NCBI RefSeq assembly: GCF_039537965.1
Contig: NZ_BAABBM010000001.1
Location: forward strand, 124,001 to 188,000
From: Sphingomonas limnosediminicola
Lineage (GTDB): Bacteria; Pseudomonadota; Alphaproteobacteria; Sphingomonadales; Sphingomonadaceae
Direction: 5' to 3'
DNA length: 64,000 bases
The translations under genes were made by a program, and so were the position numbers. The notes under the pieces were generated by a model. The model had not been told where the DNA came from and ran no database searches. It saw only the letters and a program-made list of their open reading frames with translations. Of this stretch, positions 1 to 8,832 are shown piece by piece (the first letter of the stretch is position 1; every line of letters begins with the position of its first letter).

Positions 1-81
1 CTGATTGCCGTAGCCCAGGATCGCCACCCGCTTTCCGACGAGCGGGGTGAGGTCGATGTCGGCGTCTCGAAGCATCTCCAT
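1..81 (-). CDS. ilvC: Ketol-acid reductoisomerase, N-terminal fragment
   Basis: The reverse strand reads 27 codons from an ATG at position 81 to the window edge, ending in VGKRVAILGYGNQ. This is the N-terminal Rossmann strand and glycine loop of acetohydroxyacid isomeroreductase, which binds NADPH in valine and isoleucine synthesis. Only the first 27 residues lie in the window, so the catalytic part cannot be checked. It lies 9 bp downstream of miaA on the same strand. A second in-frame ATG two codons later is possible, and the Shine-Dalgarno is weak. Confidence 0.8.
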   Translation of the reverse strand, partial: MEMLRDADIDLTPLVGKRVAILGYGNQ

Positions 82-90
82 TCGCGCCGC

Positions 91-1026
91 CTAGGCCTTT
101 GCAATCAGCAGTTCTAGCGCGCGGGGCAACGCCGATGGTTCGAGGGGGTCGGTAAACCGCGGCCAGTCGGCAGGCGGCTGGTGAGCGAACCAGGTATATT
201 GCCGTTTGGCATATCGCCGCGTCGCTTGCTGGCCGGCGGCAACGGCCTCGTCGAGACTGGTTTCGTCCGAAAGATAGGCCGCGATCTCCCGCACGCCGAT
301 TGCGCGCATGACCGGCTGGCTCGAATTTAGGCCCCTCTCGAGCAGCGAACGCACCTCGTGAACAGCGCCTTGTTCGATCATCGCTGCAAATCGCGCATTG
401 CACCGCGCATACAGCCAATCGCGGGGCGGCAAGAGAATCAGCGCCTTGAGGTCAACCTGATCTGCGATCCCGCCCTCGCGGCGCTGCTGCCAATCGGCTA
501 GGGATTTGCCGGTCGAAAGAACCACCTCGAGTGCTCGGGCGACGCGGGTTGAATCGTTTTCACCCAAGCGAGCGGCCCCAAGCGAATCAAGCTTCCCCAA
601 GCGCCTACGATTGTCCTGAACTGACGCTTCCCGAACCTGCGTTCTAACTTCGGTGGAGATGGCAGGAATAGGCGCTATCCCATTGAGCAAAGTGCGAAGA
701 TAAAGACCACTCCCACCCGTCAGGATCGGGAGCCGGCCACTCGATTGAATTTCCGAGATTTCGACTTTCGTCCGCTCTGCCCAGTCGGCAGCGGAGCATG
801 CCTCCGCGCCATCCAGGTAGCCATAGAGCCGATGTTCGGCCTGGCTGAGTTCTTCGGCGGTGGGTGCTGCGCTCAGCACCGGCAGGTCCCGATAGACCTG
901 CGCACTGTCGGCGTTCACGATGACGCCGCGAGTCCGCTTGGCGAAAGCCAGTGCAAGTGCCGACTTGCCGCTCGCGGTCGGTCCCGCAATTAAGGCGAGC
1001 GGAGGTTTGTGCACACTGATGGCCAT
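91..1026 (-). CDS. miaA: tRNA dimethylallyltransferase MiaA
   Basis: The 311-residue protein transfers a dimethylallyl group to A37 of tRNAs that read UNN codons. The P-loop GPTASGKS lies near residues 15-22. NADSAQVYR and the substrate loop TGGSGLYLR follow, then the C-terminal KRQYTWFAHQ typical of MiaA. The frame is open for another 80 codons upstream, but that stretch is antisense to serB. The ATG at 1026 gives the family's normal N-terminus and length. This start shares an 8-bp palindrome with the start of serB, so the two genes diverge with overlapping ends. ilvC follows on the same strand. Confidence 0.95.
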   Translation of the reverse strand: MAISVHKPPLALIAGPTASGKSALALAFAKRTRGVIVNADSAQVYRDLPVLSAAPTAEELSQAEHRLYGYLDGAEACSAADWAERTKVEISEIQSSGRLPILTGGSGLYLRTLLNGIAPIPAISTEVRTQVREASVQDNRRRLGKLDSLGAARLGENDSTRVARALEVVLSTGKSLADWQQRREGGIADQVDLKALILLPPRDWLYARCNARFAAMIEQGAVHEVRSLLERGLNSSQPVMRAIGVREIAAYLSDETSLDEAVAAGQQATRRYAKRQYTWFAHQPPADWPRFTDPLEPSALPRALELLIAKA

Positions 1027-1897
1027 TGCGACGTTGATAGCAGCCGGACGGCTCGATGACAGATTGGTGGAGCGCGCGCTCGGCCTTCTACGCGAGATCG
1101 ACCCCAAAGCCAGTTTCAGCCACTGGATCGACGAAGGCGATGCGGCCGATCTTCGCTTCGCCGGCGATCCGAAGGCGGCGCGGTGGGTGCTCGAACCGCT
1201 CGGCCGGGTCGACATCGCCGTCCAGCCGGAGGAGCCACGCTGGAAGAAGCTGCTGGTCGCCGACATGGATTCGACGATCGTTGGGCAGGAATGCCTCGAC
1301 GAGCTTGCTGATTATGCGGGACTGAAGGCCGAGGTGGCCGGAATCACCGACCGAGCAATGCGCGGCGAGCTAGACTTCAGCGGCGCGCTCCGGGAACGCG
1401 TTCGATTGCTAGCCGGTCTCGATCAAGGGGCGCTGGGATTGTGCCTTAAGGAACGGGTGGAAGTCACTGAAGGCGCTGAGACTCTCGTCCAAACGATGCG
1501 GGCTGGCGGAGCCAGCTGCCTGCTGGTCTCAGGCGGCTTTCTGTCTTTCGCCGAGCCGATCGCGAAGGCGGTCGGCTTTGATCGCGTTAAGGCGAACCGC
1601 CTCGTATTCGCAGGCGGCAAGCTCAGTGGGGATGTCGGAGACCCGATTGTCGACGCGATGGCCAAGCGCGATTCGCTCATCGAGGTACGCGAGCAACTCA
1701 AGCTAGAACCATCGGAAGTGCTCGCCGTGGGCGACGGCGCGAATGACAAGCTGATGATTGAGGAAGCGGGACTAGGCGTGGCTTTCAAGGGCAAGCCGGT
1801 GCTCGTCGAAGCGGCCGACGCGACGCTCAACCATCACGGGCTGGACGCGCTTCTTTGGGTTCAGGGGGTTCGGCGCCGTGACTGGTATAAAGGCTGA
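1019..1897 (+). CDS. serB: Phosphoserine phosphatase SerB
   Basis: This 292-residue HAD hydrolase carries out the last step of serine synthesis. The nucleophile motif DMDST is at residues 82-86, followed by the Ser/Thr motif SGGF, the Lys region and GDGANDKLMI near the C-terminus. The N-terminal 75 residues correspond to the shortened ACT-like region of alphaproteobacterial SerB. The ATG at 1019 lies within the start region of divergent miaA. The frame is open further upstream, but there it reads antisense to miaA. The stop precedes the stop of the converging Sel1/SPOR gene by 2 bp. Confidence 0.93.
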   Translation: MAIATLIAAGRLDDRLVERALGLLREIDPKASFSHWIDEGDAADLRFAGDPKAARWVLEPLGRVDIAVQPEEPRWKKLLVADMDSTIVGQECLDELADYAGLKAEVAGITDRAMRGELDFSGALRERVRLLAGLDQGALGLCLKERVEVTEGAETLVQTMRAGGASCLLVSGGFLSFAEPIAKAVGFDRVKANRLVFAGGKLSGDVGDPIVDAMAKRDSLIEVREQLKLEPSEVLAVGDGANDKLMIEEAGLGVAFKGKPVLVEAADATLNHHGLDALLWVQGVRRRDWYKG

Positions 1898-1899
1898 GC

Positions 1900-2790
1900 C
1901 TACTTTCCCGGCACCGGGAAGCATGCTTGCCCGCGCGCGGACAGTGATGCGCATGCGGAAGCAGCCGACGCGCGGCTGGGGTAGGGGCCGACCTGCAACC
2001 GCGTAACGGGTCCCGCCACCACATAATATGGCTGCTTGCCCGCTAGGCCGCCCGACAGCTTTTGGAACAGGCTCTGCGCGCCAGCGTGATGCGAAAAGGC
2101 GCCGAGCTGAATCCGCCAGCCGCCGGTCACGGCCGCACTCGCCACAGGCGGTGACACTGCGGGCGACAGCTTGGGCTGAGTAACCTGCGGGGGGGTGGGT
2201 TTCTTCACCTTCGTGCCCGGCGACGGCGCGCTCTTCGCTTTCGCCATCGCGAGTGCGACGCCCTTCCTGCGTTGGTCTAGGGGCATTAGCCCGTCGAGTT
2301 GCGTCAGGGTCTCTTGCGCGGGCGCGAGCCCCTGCGCTGCCGCCCTGCTGACGAGCGCATATCCTAGCACGCGGTCTCGCTTCACCGCGTCCCCGTTGAA
2401 CAACGCCGTGCCGTAGACGAGCATGGCTCTGGCATCGCCCTTGTCGGACGCGGTCTTCAGCCACTTGATGCCGGCCTCGCGGTCGCCATTCTCGAACAGC
2501 AACAGGCCGAGCGTCGTCTGCGCGTCGACATGGCCTTTCTTGGCGGCGCGCTCGAACCAGTTCTTGGCTGCGGCGAGATTGATGGGGACGCCGCGCCCCA
2601 GCCGATAAGCCTGGCCGAGATTGAAGGCGGCATCGACATCGCCGCGTTCAGCGAGCGGACGCCAAATCGCTACAGCGCCGGCATAATCGGCACGCTGCCA
2701 AGCCGCGATTCCACTTTTCACGCTTTGTGCAGACAGTGGCGCTAGGGCCACGCCGATCAGGGCCACCGCAACCAAGTGTTTCATAATCAT
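1900..2790 (-). CDS. Sel1-repeat and SPOR-domain exported protein
   Basis: The 296-residue protein starts with a signal peptide (MIMKHLVAVALIGVALAPLSAQ). Tandem Sel1/TPR-like repeats at about residues 35-170 include AAFNLGQAYRLGRG and DAQTTLGLLLFENGD. A Lys/Pro-rich linker leads to a C-terminal SPOR domain (WRIQLGAFSHH to QACFPV, about 225-293). SPOR domains bind denuded septal peptidoglycan, so a periplasmic division-site role is plausible. The start at 2790 has TAGGA at good spacing; an ATG two codons later is an alternative. It diverges from the parA gene, whose operon encodes a second SPOR protein. Confidence 0.85.
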   Translation of the reverse strand: MIMKHLVAVALIGVALAPLSAQSVKSGIAAWQRADYAGAVAIWRPLAERGDVDAAFNLGQAYRLGRGVPINLAAAKNWFERAAKKGHVDAQTTLGLLLFENGDREAGIKWLKTASDKGDARAMLVYGTALFNGDAVKRDRVLGYALVSRAAAQGLAPAQETLTQLDGLMPLDQRRKGVALAMAKAKSAPSPGTKVKKPTPPQVTQPKLSPAVSPPVASAAVTGGWRIQLGAFSHHAGAQSLFQKLSGGLAGKQPYYVVAGPVTRLQVGPYPSRASAASACASLSARGQACFPVPGK

Positions 2791-2924
2791 CGCTATTCCT
2801 ACCCGACGCGACTGTAGCGGCGAGCGACTTATCCTCAAATAGAGTCGTAGCAATGTTAACCAGATTTTAGAGGTAAAGGTGCCACTCACCAGATGAACAG
2901 GCGTCAATGGGCGAGGGGATAAGC

Positions 2925-3647
2925 ATGCGCGTTCTGGCTATGGCATCGCAGAAGGGCGGGTCCGGTAAAACGACTCTGTCCGGCCATCTTGCGGTGCAAG
3001 CGCAGATGTCTGGGGCGGGTCCCGTTTGCCTCATCGACATCGATCCGCAAGGCAGCCTTGCCGACTGGTGGAACGAGCGAGAAGCCGAGATGCCGGCTTT
3101 TGCACAGACGACGGTCGCCCGCCTTGCGAGCGATCTCGAAGTGCTTCGCCAGCAGGGCTTCCGCCTGGCCGTCATCGACACGCCGCCGGCGATCACCATG
3201 GCGATCCAAAGCGTCATCGCTGTTGCCGAACTCATCGTCATCCCGACTCGCCCGAGCCCGCACGACCTTCGCGCCGTTGGTGCGACGGTTGATCTCTGCG
3301 ATCGGGCCGGCAAGCCGTTGATCTTCGTTGTCAACGCGGCAACGCCGAAAGCTAAGATCACTTATGAAGCCGCCGTCGCGCTTTCGCAGCACGGCACTGT
3401 TGCTCCAGTCACCCTTCATCACCGCACGGACTTTGCCGCCTCGATGATCGACGGCCGCACCGTGATGGAGATCGATCCGGGTGGCCGCTCGGCCAAGGAA
3501 GTCGTCGAGCTGTGGGATTATATCTCGGATCGTCTCGAAAAGAATTTCCGGCGCACTGTGTTCGCAGCGCCGGGTGCAGCGCCGGGCATCGCCGCGGCCA
3601 GTCCGCGTCCGGTCGGTGGCTTCGGTCGCCGCGTCGTCGGTCAGTAA
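2925..3647 (+). CDS. ParA-family ATPase (orphan)
   Basis: This 240-residue deviant Walker-type ATPase has the P-loop KGGSGKTT with signature lysine at its N-terminus, the Walker A' region IDIDPQGS and the Walker B region VIDTPP. ParA ATPases position DNA or protein cargo through nucleotide-dependent DNA binding. The cognate parB is absent. The next gene encodes a ribbon-helix-helix protein, as in ParF/ParG-type systems. The start at 2925 is chosen because GAGGGG lies 8 bp upstream; an in-frame ATG six codons earlier is less likely. The C-terminal 30 residues are Ala/Pro/Gly-rich and probably flexible. Confidence 0.9.
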   Translation: MRVLAMASQKGGSGKTTLSGHLAVQAQMSGAGPVCLIDIDPQGSLADWWNEREAEMPAFAQTTVARLASDLEVLRQQGFRLAVIDTPPAITMAIQSVIAVAELIVIPTRPSPHDLRAVGATVDLCDRAGKPLIFVVNAATPKAKITYEAAVALSQHGTVAPVTLHHRTDFAASMIDGRTVMEIDPGGRSAKEVVELWDYISDRLEKNFRRTVFAAPGAAPGIAAASPRPVGGFGRRVVGQ

Positions 3648-3659
3648 GGAGCCGACCCA

Positions 3660-4289
3660 GTGGACCCCAAGCCCTTCGCTTCTCTCTCCTCCGGACTTCT
3701 CGCCCGCAAGGGTGCAGCTCGCCCGGCCATGCGTCCGCAAGGTTTCGGCGGCCAGGTCGCCGGCGGCAATCTAGAAGATCTTGGATGGAACGACATGGGG
3801 TTCGAGCCCCCTAAGCCGGCCGCGACTCCGCGAGATGAAGAACACGATGCCTTTGGCGAAGATATCGTCGAGCACCCGCGAGCGATTCACCCCACAGGGC
3901 TCACGCCAATCAATTCACCAGTTCACACACAGCAAGCGGAGATTATCGACCGTTTGAACGTTGATGACGGCGAAGAAATCGACGAAACTGCCGAGCTCTA
4001 TGAACAATCAGAAGCTCAGCCGGAATCAGTTCCGGCCGTCGTTCCTGTCGCTGCTCACGCTGCTGTGTCGACACCTAAGCGTGCACCTCGCTCTCGTGCT
4101 GCCCCTGGCAGCAAGGGCAAGGCTGCTTTCACGCTTCGGCTCGATCCGGAGCGCCACCTCAAGCTGCGACTCGCATGTGCCGTTGATGGGCGTTCAGCCC
4201 AGCAGATCGTCACCGCTGCGCTCGACCAGTTTCTGGAAGCGATGCCGGACCTCGATACCTTGGCCAACAAGGCCAAACCTAAGGGGTAA
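3660..4289 (+). CDS. Ribbon-helix-helix protein, putative ParA partner
   Basis: The 209-residue protein begins at GTG 3660, with AAGGAG overlapping the parA stop. Residues 1-145 are acidic and Pro/Ala-rich, predicted disordered. About residues 150-195 read as a ribbon-helix-helix fold: strand AAFTLRLD, then helices around HLKLRLACAVDG and RSAQQIVTAALDQFLE. ParG-type centromere proteins share this layout of a mobile N-terminus and a C-terminal RHH, and they also follow a ParA gene. The family name is not recognised. A DNA-binding partner or adaptor for the ParA is inferred from position and fold. Confidence 0.75.
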   Translation: MDPKPFASLSSGLLARKGAARPAMRPQGFGGQVAGGNLEDLGWNDMGFEPPKPAATPRDEEHDAFGEDIVEHPRAIHPTGLTPINSPVHTQQAEIIDRLNVDDGEEIDETAELYEQSEAQPESVPAVVPVAAHAAVSTPKRAPRSRAAPGSKGKAAFTLRLDPERHLKLRLACAVDGRSAQQIVTAALDQFLEAMPDLDTLANKAKPKG

Positions 4290-4293
4290 CAGT

Positions 4294-5616
4294 ATGTCCC
4301 GGCACACTCGCTTCGGCCCAGCGCTTTCGCTGGTTGCATTAGCCTCCATCATGAGCGGCTGCGCGGCTCCGTCGAGCCATGTCAGCAGCGCTTCCTTCGG
4401 CGGCAAGACGAATGGGGAGGTCGGTCTCGCGGTCCGCGCGCTAGCGGCCCTCAGCGCCAACAATGTCCCGGCCGCGATCGATTTCGCCGAGCGCGCGGTG
4501 CAAAAGACTCCCGACGACGCCGGTTTCCGCGCGCTCCTTGGAAGCGCCTATTTTGCCGGCGGCCGCTTCAAGTCGGCCGAGCAGGCATACAAGGACTCGC
4601 TGTCCATCTATTCGAACCAGCCGCAGGTCGTCCTGAAGCTGGCGTTGGTCGAGATCGCTCTCGGCAAGAGCAACGAAGCGCTCGGCTTCCTCGAAGCCGG
4701 CCGCGGCGTGCTCGACCCAGCCGATTACGGTCTGGCGGTGGCGCTTGCCGGACGTCCGAACGATGCGATCCAGGTCCTGGAGCCAGCCGCTCGCCGGTCC
4801 GACGCCGACGCTCGCGTCCGCCAGAACCTGGCGCTTGCATACGCGTTCGCCGGTGATTGGACGAATGCCCGTACCGTCGCCTCGCAGGACGTTCCCGCCG
4901 ACCAGCTCGACACGCGTATCCATCAGTGGATGCAGATGGCGACGCCGGGGAAGGAATCGACGGCCGTCGCTTCGCTGGTTGGCGTGACGCCGGCTGCAAT
5001 CGATCCGGGTCAGCCGACGCGCTTGGCGCTCAACAAGACCAATAGCGACACGCGCATGGCTTCGGCTGTGCCTGTTGCTCCGGCCCCCGCGCCGGCTCCA
5101 GTACCGCAGGAGCAGTTCGCTGCCGCCATTTCGGCGCCCGCGCCGGTCGAGGCTGCTCCGGCAGCGGTTGCTCCGGTTGAAATGGCGCAGGCTGCGCCGC
5201 CGCCGGCTGCCGAGCCGTTCGCTTATGTTTCGCCCAAGTCGAAGAAGACGCCGGCTCTTAAGTCGGAGAAGGTGAAGCAGGCATCTGCTTTGCCCAAAAA
5301 GCCGGGCCAGGTGCAGACAGCTTCGCTTCGTCGCGGCAACTCGCGCGCGGTGGTCCAGCTCGGCTCCTACAGCAATTCGAAGAGCGTCCTGACGGCGTGG
5401 AATGCGGCTGCTCGCCGCTACCGCTCGCTGCAGGAATATGCGCCGGTAAGCGCTCGCTTCTCCAGTCAGCGGGGCACGTTCTACCGCTTGTCGGTGCAGG
5501 GCTTCGGCAGCGTCAATGAGGCTGCTGCTCTTTGCTCGTCGCTGCGGCGTTCGGGCGGAAGCTGCTTCGTCCGCTACGTCGCGGGCGATGCGCCGGTCGA
5601 AATCGCCTCGCGCTAA
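4294..5616 (+). CDS. TPR and SPOR-domain lipoprotein
   Basis: The 440-residue protein begins 4 bp after the RHH gene. It has a lipoprotein signal (LASIMSGC, acylated Cys23), TPR-type repeats at about residues 45-220 (AIDFAERAVQKTPDDAGFRALLGSAYFAGG and its neighbours, in short helical pairs), a Pro/Ala-rich linker and a C-terminal SPOR domain (VVQLGSYSNS to SCFVR, about 355-428). It is therefore likely an envelope-anchored, septum-targeted scaffold. Its stop overlaps the converging pyrB stop by 4 bp. The frame is open upstream of 4294, but that part overlaps the RHH gene and lacks the signal peptide start. Confidence 0.85.
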   Translation: MSRHTRFGPALSLVALASIMSGCAAPSSHVSSASFGGKTNGEVGLAVRALAALSANNVPAAIDFAERAVQKTPDDAGFRALLGSAYFAGGRFKSAEQAYKDSLSIYSNQPQVVLKLALVEIALGKSNEALGFLEAGRGVLDPADYGLAVALAGRPNDAIQVLEPAARRSDADARVRQNLALAYAFAGDWTNARTVASQDVPADQLDTRIHQWMQMATPGKESTAVASLVGVTPAAIDPGQPTRLALNKTNSDTRMASAVPVAPAPAPAPVPQEQFAAAISAPAPVEAAPAAVAPVEMAQAAPPPAAEPFAYVSPKSKKTPALKSEKVKQASALPKKPGQVQTASLRRGNSRAVVQLGSYSNSKSVLTAWNAAARRYRSLQEYAPVSARFSSQRGTFYRLSVQGFGSVNEAAALCSSLRRSGGSCFVRYVAGDAPVEIASR

Positions 5617-6503
5617 GCGGGGCGACCGACCAGCATTTCCAGGCAAGCCATTCGTACGGCCACGCCCATTTCAACCTGAAGGGTTATGAGCGAGCGTTGA
5701 GGATCGTCCGCGATCTGCGGGTCGATCTCGACGCCGCGGTTCATCGGTCCGGGGTGCATAACGACTGCACCCGGCGCTGCGCGGGTCAGCCGCTCGGCCG
5801 TGAGTCCATAGCGCTGCAGATACTCGCCCGGGGCGTCGCCAAGATCTTCTTCGAGGCGTTCGCGCTGCACCCGAAGCATCATCACGACGTCTGAACCCTC
5901 AATCGCATCATCAACAGATCGTTGCGGAATTTCGTCAGGCAGAAGGTTCGGGGGCCCCGCCAGCCGAACCTCGGCGCCAAGGCGCGGAAGAAGCTTGGCA
6001 TTGGAACGAGCAACGCGGCTGTGCCGGATGTCGCCGCAGATTGCGACCTTGAGCCCTTTGAGCCGGCCGAAGCGGTGCTTGATCGTCGCGGCGTCGAGAA
6101 GTGCTTGGGTAGGGTGCTCGTTCGTCCCGTCGCCGGCATTGATGACAGGCGCCTCCATGATCTCGGCGACGATCCCCGGCGCGCCGTTGTCGCGATGGCG
6201 GATGACGAGTGCGTCCGGGCGCATCGCGTTGAGCGTCTGCGCCGTATCCTCCAGCGTCTCACCCTTTTTGACCGAAGAATGTTCGACCGAGAGCGAAATC
6301 GCGGAGGCGCCTAGGCGATGTGCTGCCGTTGCGAACGACATCGCTGTCCGCGTTGAGTTTTCGTAGAAGACGTTGAAAACGATGCGCCCCCTGAGCGCTT
6401 CGCTCGAAATGCTGCGGCGATTGGCACCGAAGAATCGATCCGCGCTCTCAAGAATGCCGGCGATCTGGTCGTCGGTCAGCGAATCGATGGAAAGCAGGTC
6501 CAC
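5613..6503 (-). CDS. pyrB: Aspartate carbamoyltransferase catalytic chain
   Basis: PyrB condenses carbamoyl phosphate with aspartate in pyrimidine synthesis. The carbamoyl-phosphate loop ENSTRT, the active-site segments HRDNGAPG and HPTQALLD, and the C-terminal HPGPMNRGVEI are intact. The most likely start is GTG 6503 (VDLLSIDSLTDDQ), 11 bp after the ruvX stop. It gives 296 residues, slightly short for the family, and has no clear Shine-Dalgarno, so translation may depend on coupling to ruvX. No ATG gives a better N-terminus. No regulatory-chain gene pyrI is seen nearby. Confidence 0.92.
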   Translation of the reverse strand: MDLLSIDSLTDDQIAGILESADRFFGANRRSISSEALRGRIVFNVFYENSTRTAMSFATAAHRLGASAISLSVEHSSVKKGETLEDTAQTLNAMRPDALVIRHRDNGAPGIVAEIMEAPVINAGDGTNEHPTQALLDAATIKHRFGRLKGLKVAICGDIRHSRVARSNAKLLPRLGAEVRLAGPPNLLPDEIPQRSVDDAIEGSDVVMMLRVQRERLEEDLGDAPGEYLQRYGLTAERLTRAAPGAVVMHPGPMNRGVEIDPQIADDPQRSLITLQVEMGVAVRMACLEMLVGRPA

Positions 6504-6514
6504 GAGGGCGCGAC

Positions 6515-6997
6515 TTATTGGGGACGTTGCAGGTTGGCCAGTGCGTCGATCGCGCCCTGGAGGATATGCGCTGCCGCGAGAGCGTCCACTTTCTCCGCAC
6601 GCTTCGCCCGGCTGACGTCGGCGTCGATCATCGCGCGTTCCACCGCCTGCGTCGACCAGCGCTCGTCCCACAGGAGTGTCGGCAGATCCAGGGCAGAGGC
6701 ATTCCTTGCAAAAGCGCGGACCGATTGCGTTCGCGGGCTGTCGGTACCGTCCATATTCAACGGTAAACCAATGACTAAGCCGACGATGCTCTGACTATCG
6801 ATGAATTTCCGCAAGCTCAGGAGGTCCTGCGTGAACTTCGTTCGCCGGACCGTTTCCGCGGGGCCGGCGAAGTGCCAACCCCCATCGCAAATCGCGAGGC
6901 CGATCGTCTTGGTGCCGACGTCGAGTCCGGCGAGCTTGCCGCCATCGGGAAGCGCAGCGGCGAAGTCGCTCACGTCGGCGGTGATCACTGATGCCAC
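6515..6997 (-). CDS. ruvX: RuvX/YqgF pre-16S rRNA nuclease family
   Basis: The 160-residue RNase H-fold protein carries [15 protein letters not shown] at the N-terminus, GLPLNMDG in the middle and [10 protein letters not shown] plus a conserved Asp in [10 protein letters not shown] toward the C-terminus, which supply the acidic metal ligands. In E. coli, YqgF processes the 5' end of 16S rRNA. The first 20 residues precede the usual family start. The start overlaps the end of the DUF3089 hydrolase by 13 bp, and pyrB follows 11 bp after the stop, so the three genes probably form one transcript. Confidence 0.92.
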   Translation of the reverse strand: MASVITADVSDFAAALPDGGKLAGLDVGTKTIGLAICDGGWHFAGPAETVRRTKFTQDLLSLRKFIDSQSIVGLVIGLPLNMDGTDSPRTQSVRAFARNASALDLPTLLWDERWSTQAVERAMIDADVSRAKRAEKVDALAAAHILQGAIDALANLQRPQ

Positions 6998-8091
6998 ACA
7001 GCAAGCCTCCGTTCCGCGTCGCGCCGGATCGCACCCCAGAACAAGGCATAGTCGTAAACGTGATAATTGTTGCCGGGCAGGACGTAGCGGCCAAGCGCCG
7101 GTATCTTTCCGTCCAGAAGCAGCAGCCCTTTGTCACAGTGAGCGCCGACCGCGCCGGGCAAAAGGCTAGCCGACATCAGGTTTCCACTTGGAACAAGCGT
7201 TCCAGGGTTCAGGTCCGGCGTCGCCGTGCCGTTCCGTGATCCGCTGATCGGGTTGACACACAGCAGGTCCTGGCGCCGCCGTTCCGCGCCGGAGAAACCT
7301 GAGGATTTCTCGTAAGAGTTGAGCACAAGTTCCGGATTTGCCGGGTCGGCGAAGCTTAGCCAGGACAATATGCAGCCTGTTTGCAGGTCGGTCCTGCATG
7401 GCGGCAAGCCGAGCGCCGGGGCGTCGGCGGTTGTGCTGACCGGCCAGCCGATGACGTAGGCTGCGACGATCCGGCTTGCGATCGGCTTGCCGGCGATTTT
7501 GTCCTTGAGCAGCCGCTCGAGATGAAGAGCGCCCTGGCTATGCCCGGCGAGGATGATGGGCCGGTCGCCGGCCTCTTTGACGAATTGGTCGAACGCCGCC
7601 GACACATCCGAATAGGCAAGATCGAGTGCCTTCTTCGCGTCCGCGCTGTCGAGCAGGAATGCGCCAAATGCGGCCTGTCGATAACGCGGTGCCCACACCT
7701 CGCCCGCGGCGTTGAACGCGCTGCCCTGGCTCTGGACGAAAAGGTTCGTGCGGAAGCCGGTGTCCCGGCCGGCGTCGACCGGCGCGTTCCACCGGTCGCG
7801 GTCGAGATAAGTCGTCGGATGGATATAGAAGATTGCCGCGTCGCCCGTTCGGTCCTGCCCCATGCCGTCGGGGAGCCACCTGGACGGGTCATTGGCCGTT
7901 CCAGGCCGCGCGATCCAGCTCTCCGCCTTCGCATAGTCGGGCCCTCCGCCAGCTGCCGCGGCCTCAAAATGGCCGCGCGGGATCGCGCTCTTGATCAGCA
8001 CACGGTCGCCGAACTGAAAAATCGCAAAGGCCGCAGCCACCGCGAGCAAGATCAGAACGAAGATCACCATCAGGAATCGGCGGGCACACAT
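6985..8091 (-). CDS. DUF3089-type alpha/beta hydrolase, membrane-anchored
   Basis: The 368-residue protein has a hydrophobic N-terminal anchor (residues 6-26), then an alpha/beta-hydrolase core. [17 protein letters not shown] and the nucleophile elbow GHSQG (about residue 190) are hallmarks of DUF3089 proteins. [14 protein letters not shown] near the C-terminus supplies the catalytic-His region. The substrate is unknown. The protein is probably anchored in the inner membrane with the hydrolase domain in the periplasm. It is the first gene of the minus-strand ruvX-pyrB run. Confidence 0.8.
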   Translation of the reverse strand: MCARRFLMVIFVLILLAVAAAFAIFQFGDRVLIKSAIPRGHFEAAAAGGGPDYAKAESWIARPGTANDPSRWLPDGMGQDRTGDAAIFYIHPTTYLDRDRWNAPVDAGRDTGFRTNLFVQSQGSAFNAAGEVWAPRYRQAAFGAFLLDSADAKKALDLAYSDVSAAFDQFVKEAGDRPIILAGHSQGALHLERLLKDKIAGKPIASRIVAAYVIGWPVSTTADAPALGLPPCRTDLQTGCILSWLSFADPANPELVLNSYEKSSGFSGAERRRQDLLCVNPISGSRNGTATPDLNPGTLVPSGNLMSASLLPGAVGAHCDKGLLLLDGKIPALGRYVLPGNNYHVYDYALFWGAIRRDAERRLAVWHQ

Positions 8092-8239
8092 GGCGCGGCG
8101 CCTAGGTTACCGGCCTGACCGCCGCAAGCAGACCGCAATCGTCGCCTTCGGCGGACATGGCCTTTGTGCCGCATGCATCCGCACCGATCGGCCTTCCGTA
8201 CCTTCTGCGCAGACTGATCTGCAGGAGGAGGAAGTGATC

Positions 8240-8782
8240 ATGAAGATTAGCCCATTGATCGTACTTGCAAGTGCGCTGACCATCGCCCCGGCTGCCCAGG
8301 CGAAGAATCCAATGGTCGGTGGCGCAGCGATGTATCCGACCAGGAACATCGTCGAAAATGCCGTGAACTCGAAGGATCACACGACGCTCGTTGCCGCCGT
8401 CAAGGCTGCCGGTCTGGTTGACAGCCTGGCGAGCAAAGGCCCGTTCACGGTCTTCGCGCCGACGAATGCCGCCTTTGCCAAGCTCCCGCGAGGAACCGTC
8501 GACACGCTTCTGAAGCCCGAGAACAAAGGCCAGCTGACGAGCGTGCTGACCTACCACGTCGTTCCCGGCCGCTACACCTCCGGTCAGATCGCAGCGCTGG
8601 CCGCGCATCATCACGGCACCGCGACCTTAAAGACGGCTCAGGGCGAAAATCTGATGTTTCGCAAGTCGGGGGCCGGCTGGTCGGTCATTGATGCCAAGGG
8701 GAACAAGGCGCGCATCACCATCGCCAATGTCATGCAATCGAACGGCGTGATCCACGTCATCGACAAAGTGTTGATGCCCTAA
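8240..8782 (+). CDS. Fasciclin-domain secreted protein
   Basis: The 180-residue protein has a signal peptide (cleavage after AQA) and one fasciclin (FAS1) domain. TLVAAVKAAGLVDSL, GPFTVFAPTNAAFAKLP and LTYHVVPG form the first half, and ITIANVMQSNGVIHVIDKVLMP is the classic FAS1 C-terminus. FAS1 domains are adhesion modules. The ATG at 8240 follows a very strong AGGAGGAGGAA. The ECF sigma, RskA-like anti-sigma and msrB genes come next on the same strand. In mycobacteria, FAS1 proteins MPT70/MPT83 are SigK/RskA targets, so regulation by the neighbouring sigma factor is likely. Confidence 0.9.
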   Translation: MKISPLIVLASALTIAPAAQAKNPMVGGAAMYPTRNIVENAVNSKDHTTLVAAVKAAGLVDSLASKGPFTVFAPTNAAFAKLPRGTVDTLLKPENKGQLTSVLTYHVVPGRYTSGQIAALAAHHHGTATLKTAQGENLMFRKSGAGWSVIDAKGNKARITIANVMQSNGVIHVIDKVLMP

Positions 8783-8832
8783 CGTTTCTCGGCCTGGCGA
8801 GCGCTCCGCCGGGCCAGGGCGGGAGGAGTGCA

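Noticed and set aside
2856..2870. TTAA-N7-TTAG resembling a CtrA box before parA
   Set aside because: One mismatch in a short motif that occurs often by chance. ChpT elsewhere in the window makes CtrA likely but does not support this site.
4441..5646. 401-codon minus-strand frame opposite the TPR/SPOR gene
   Set aside because: It is antisense to a well-supported gene, Arg-rich, and shows no domain; long antisense frames are expected at this GC content.
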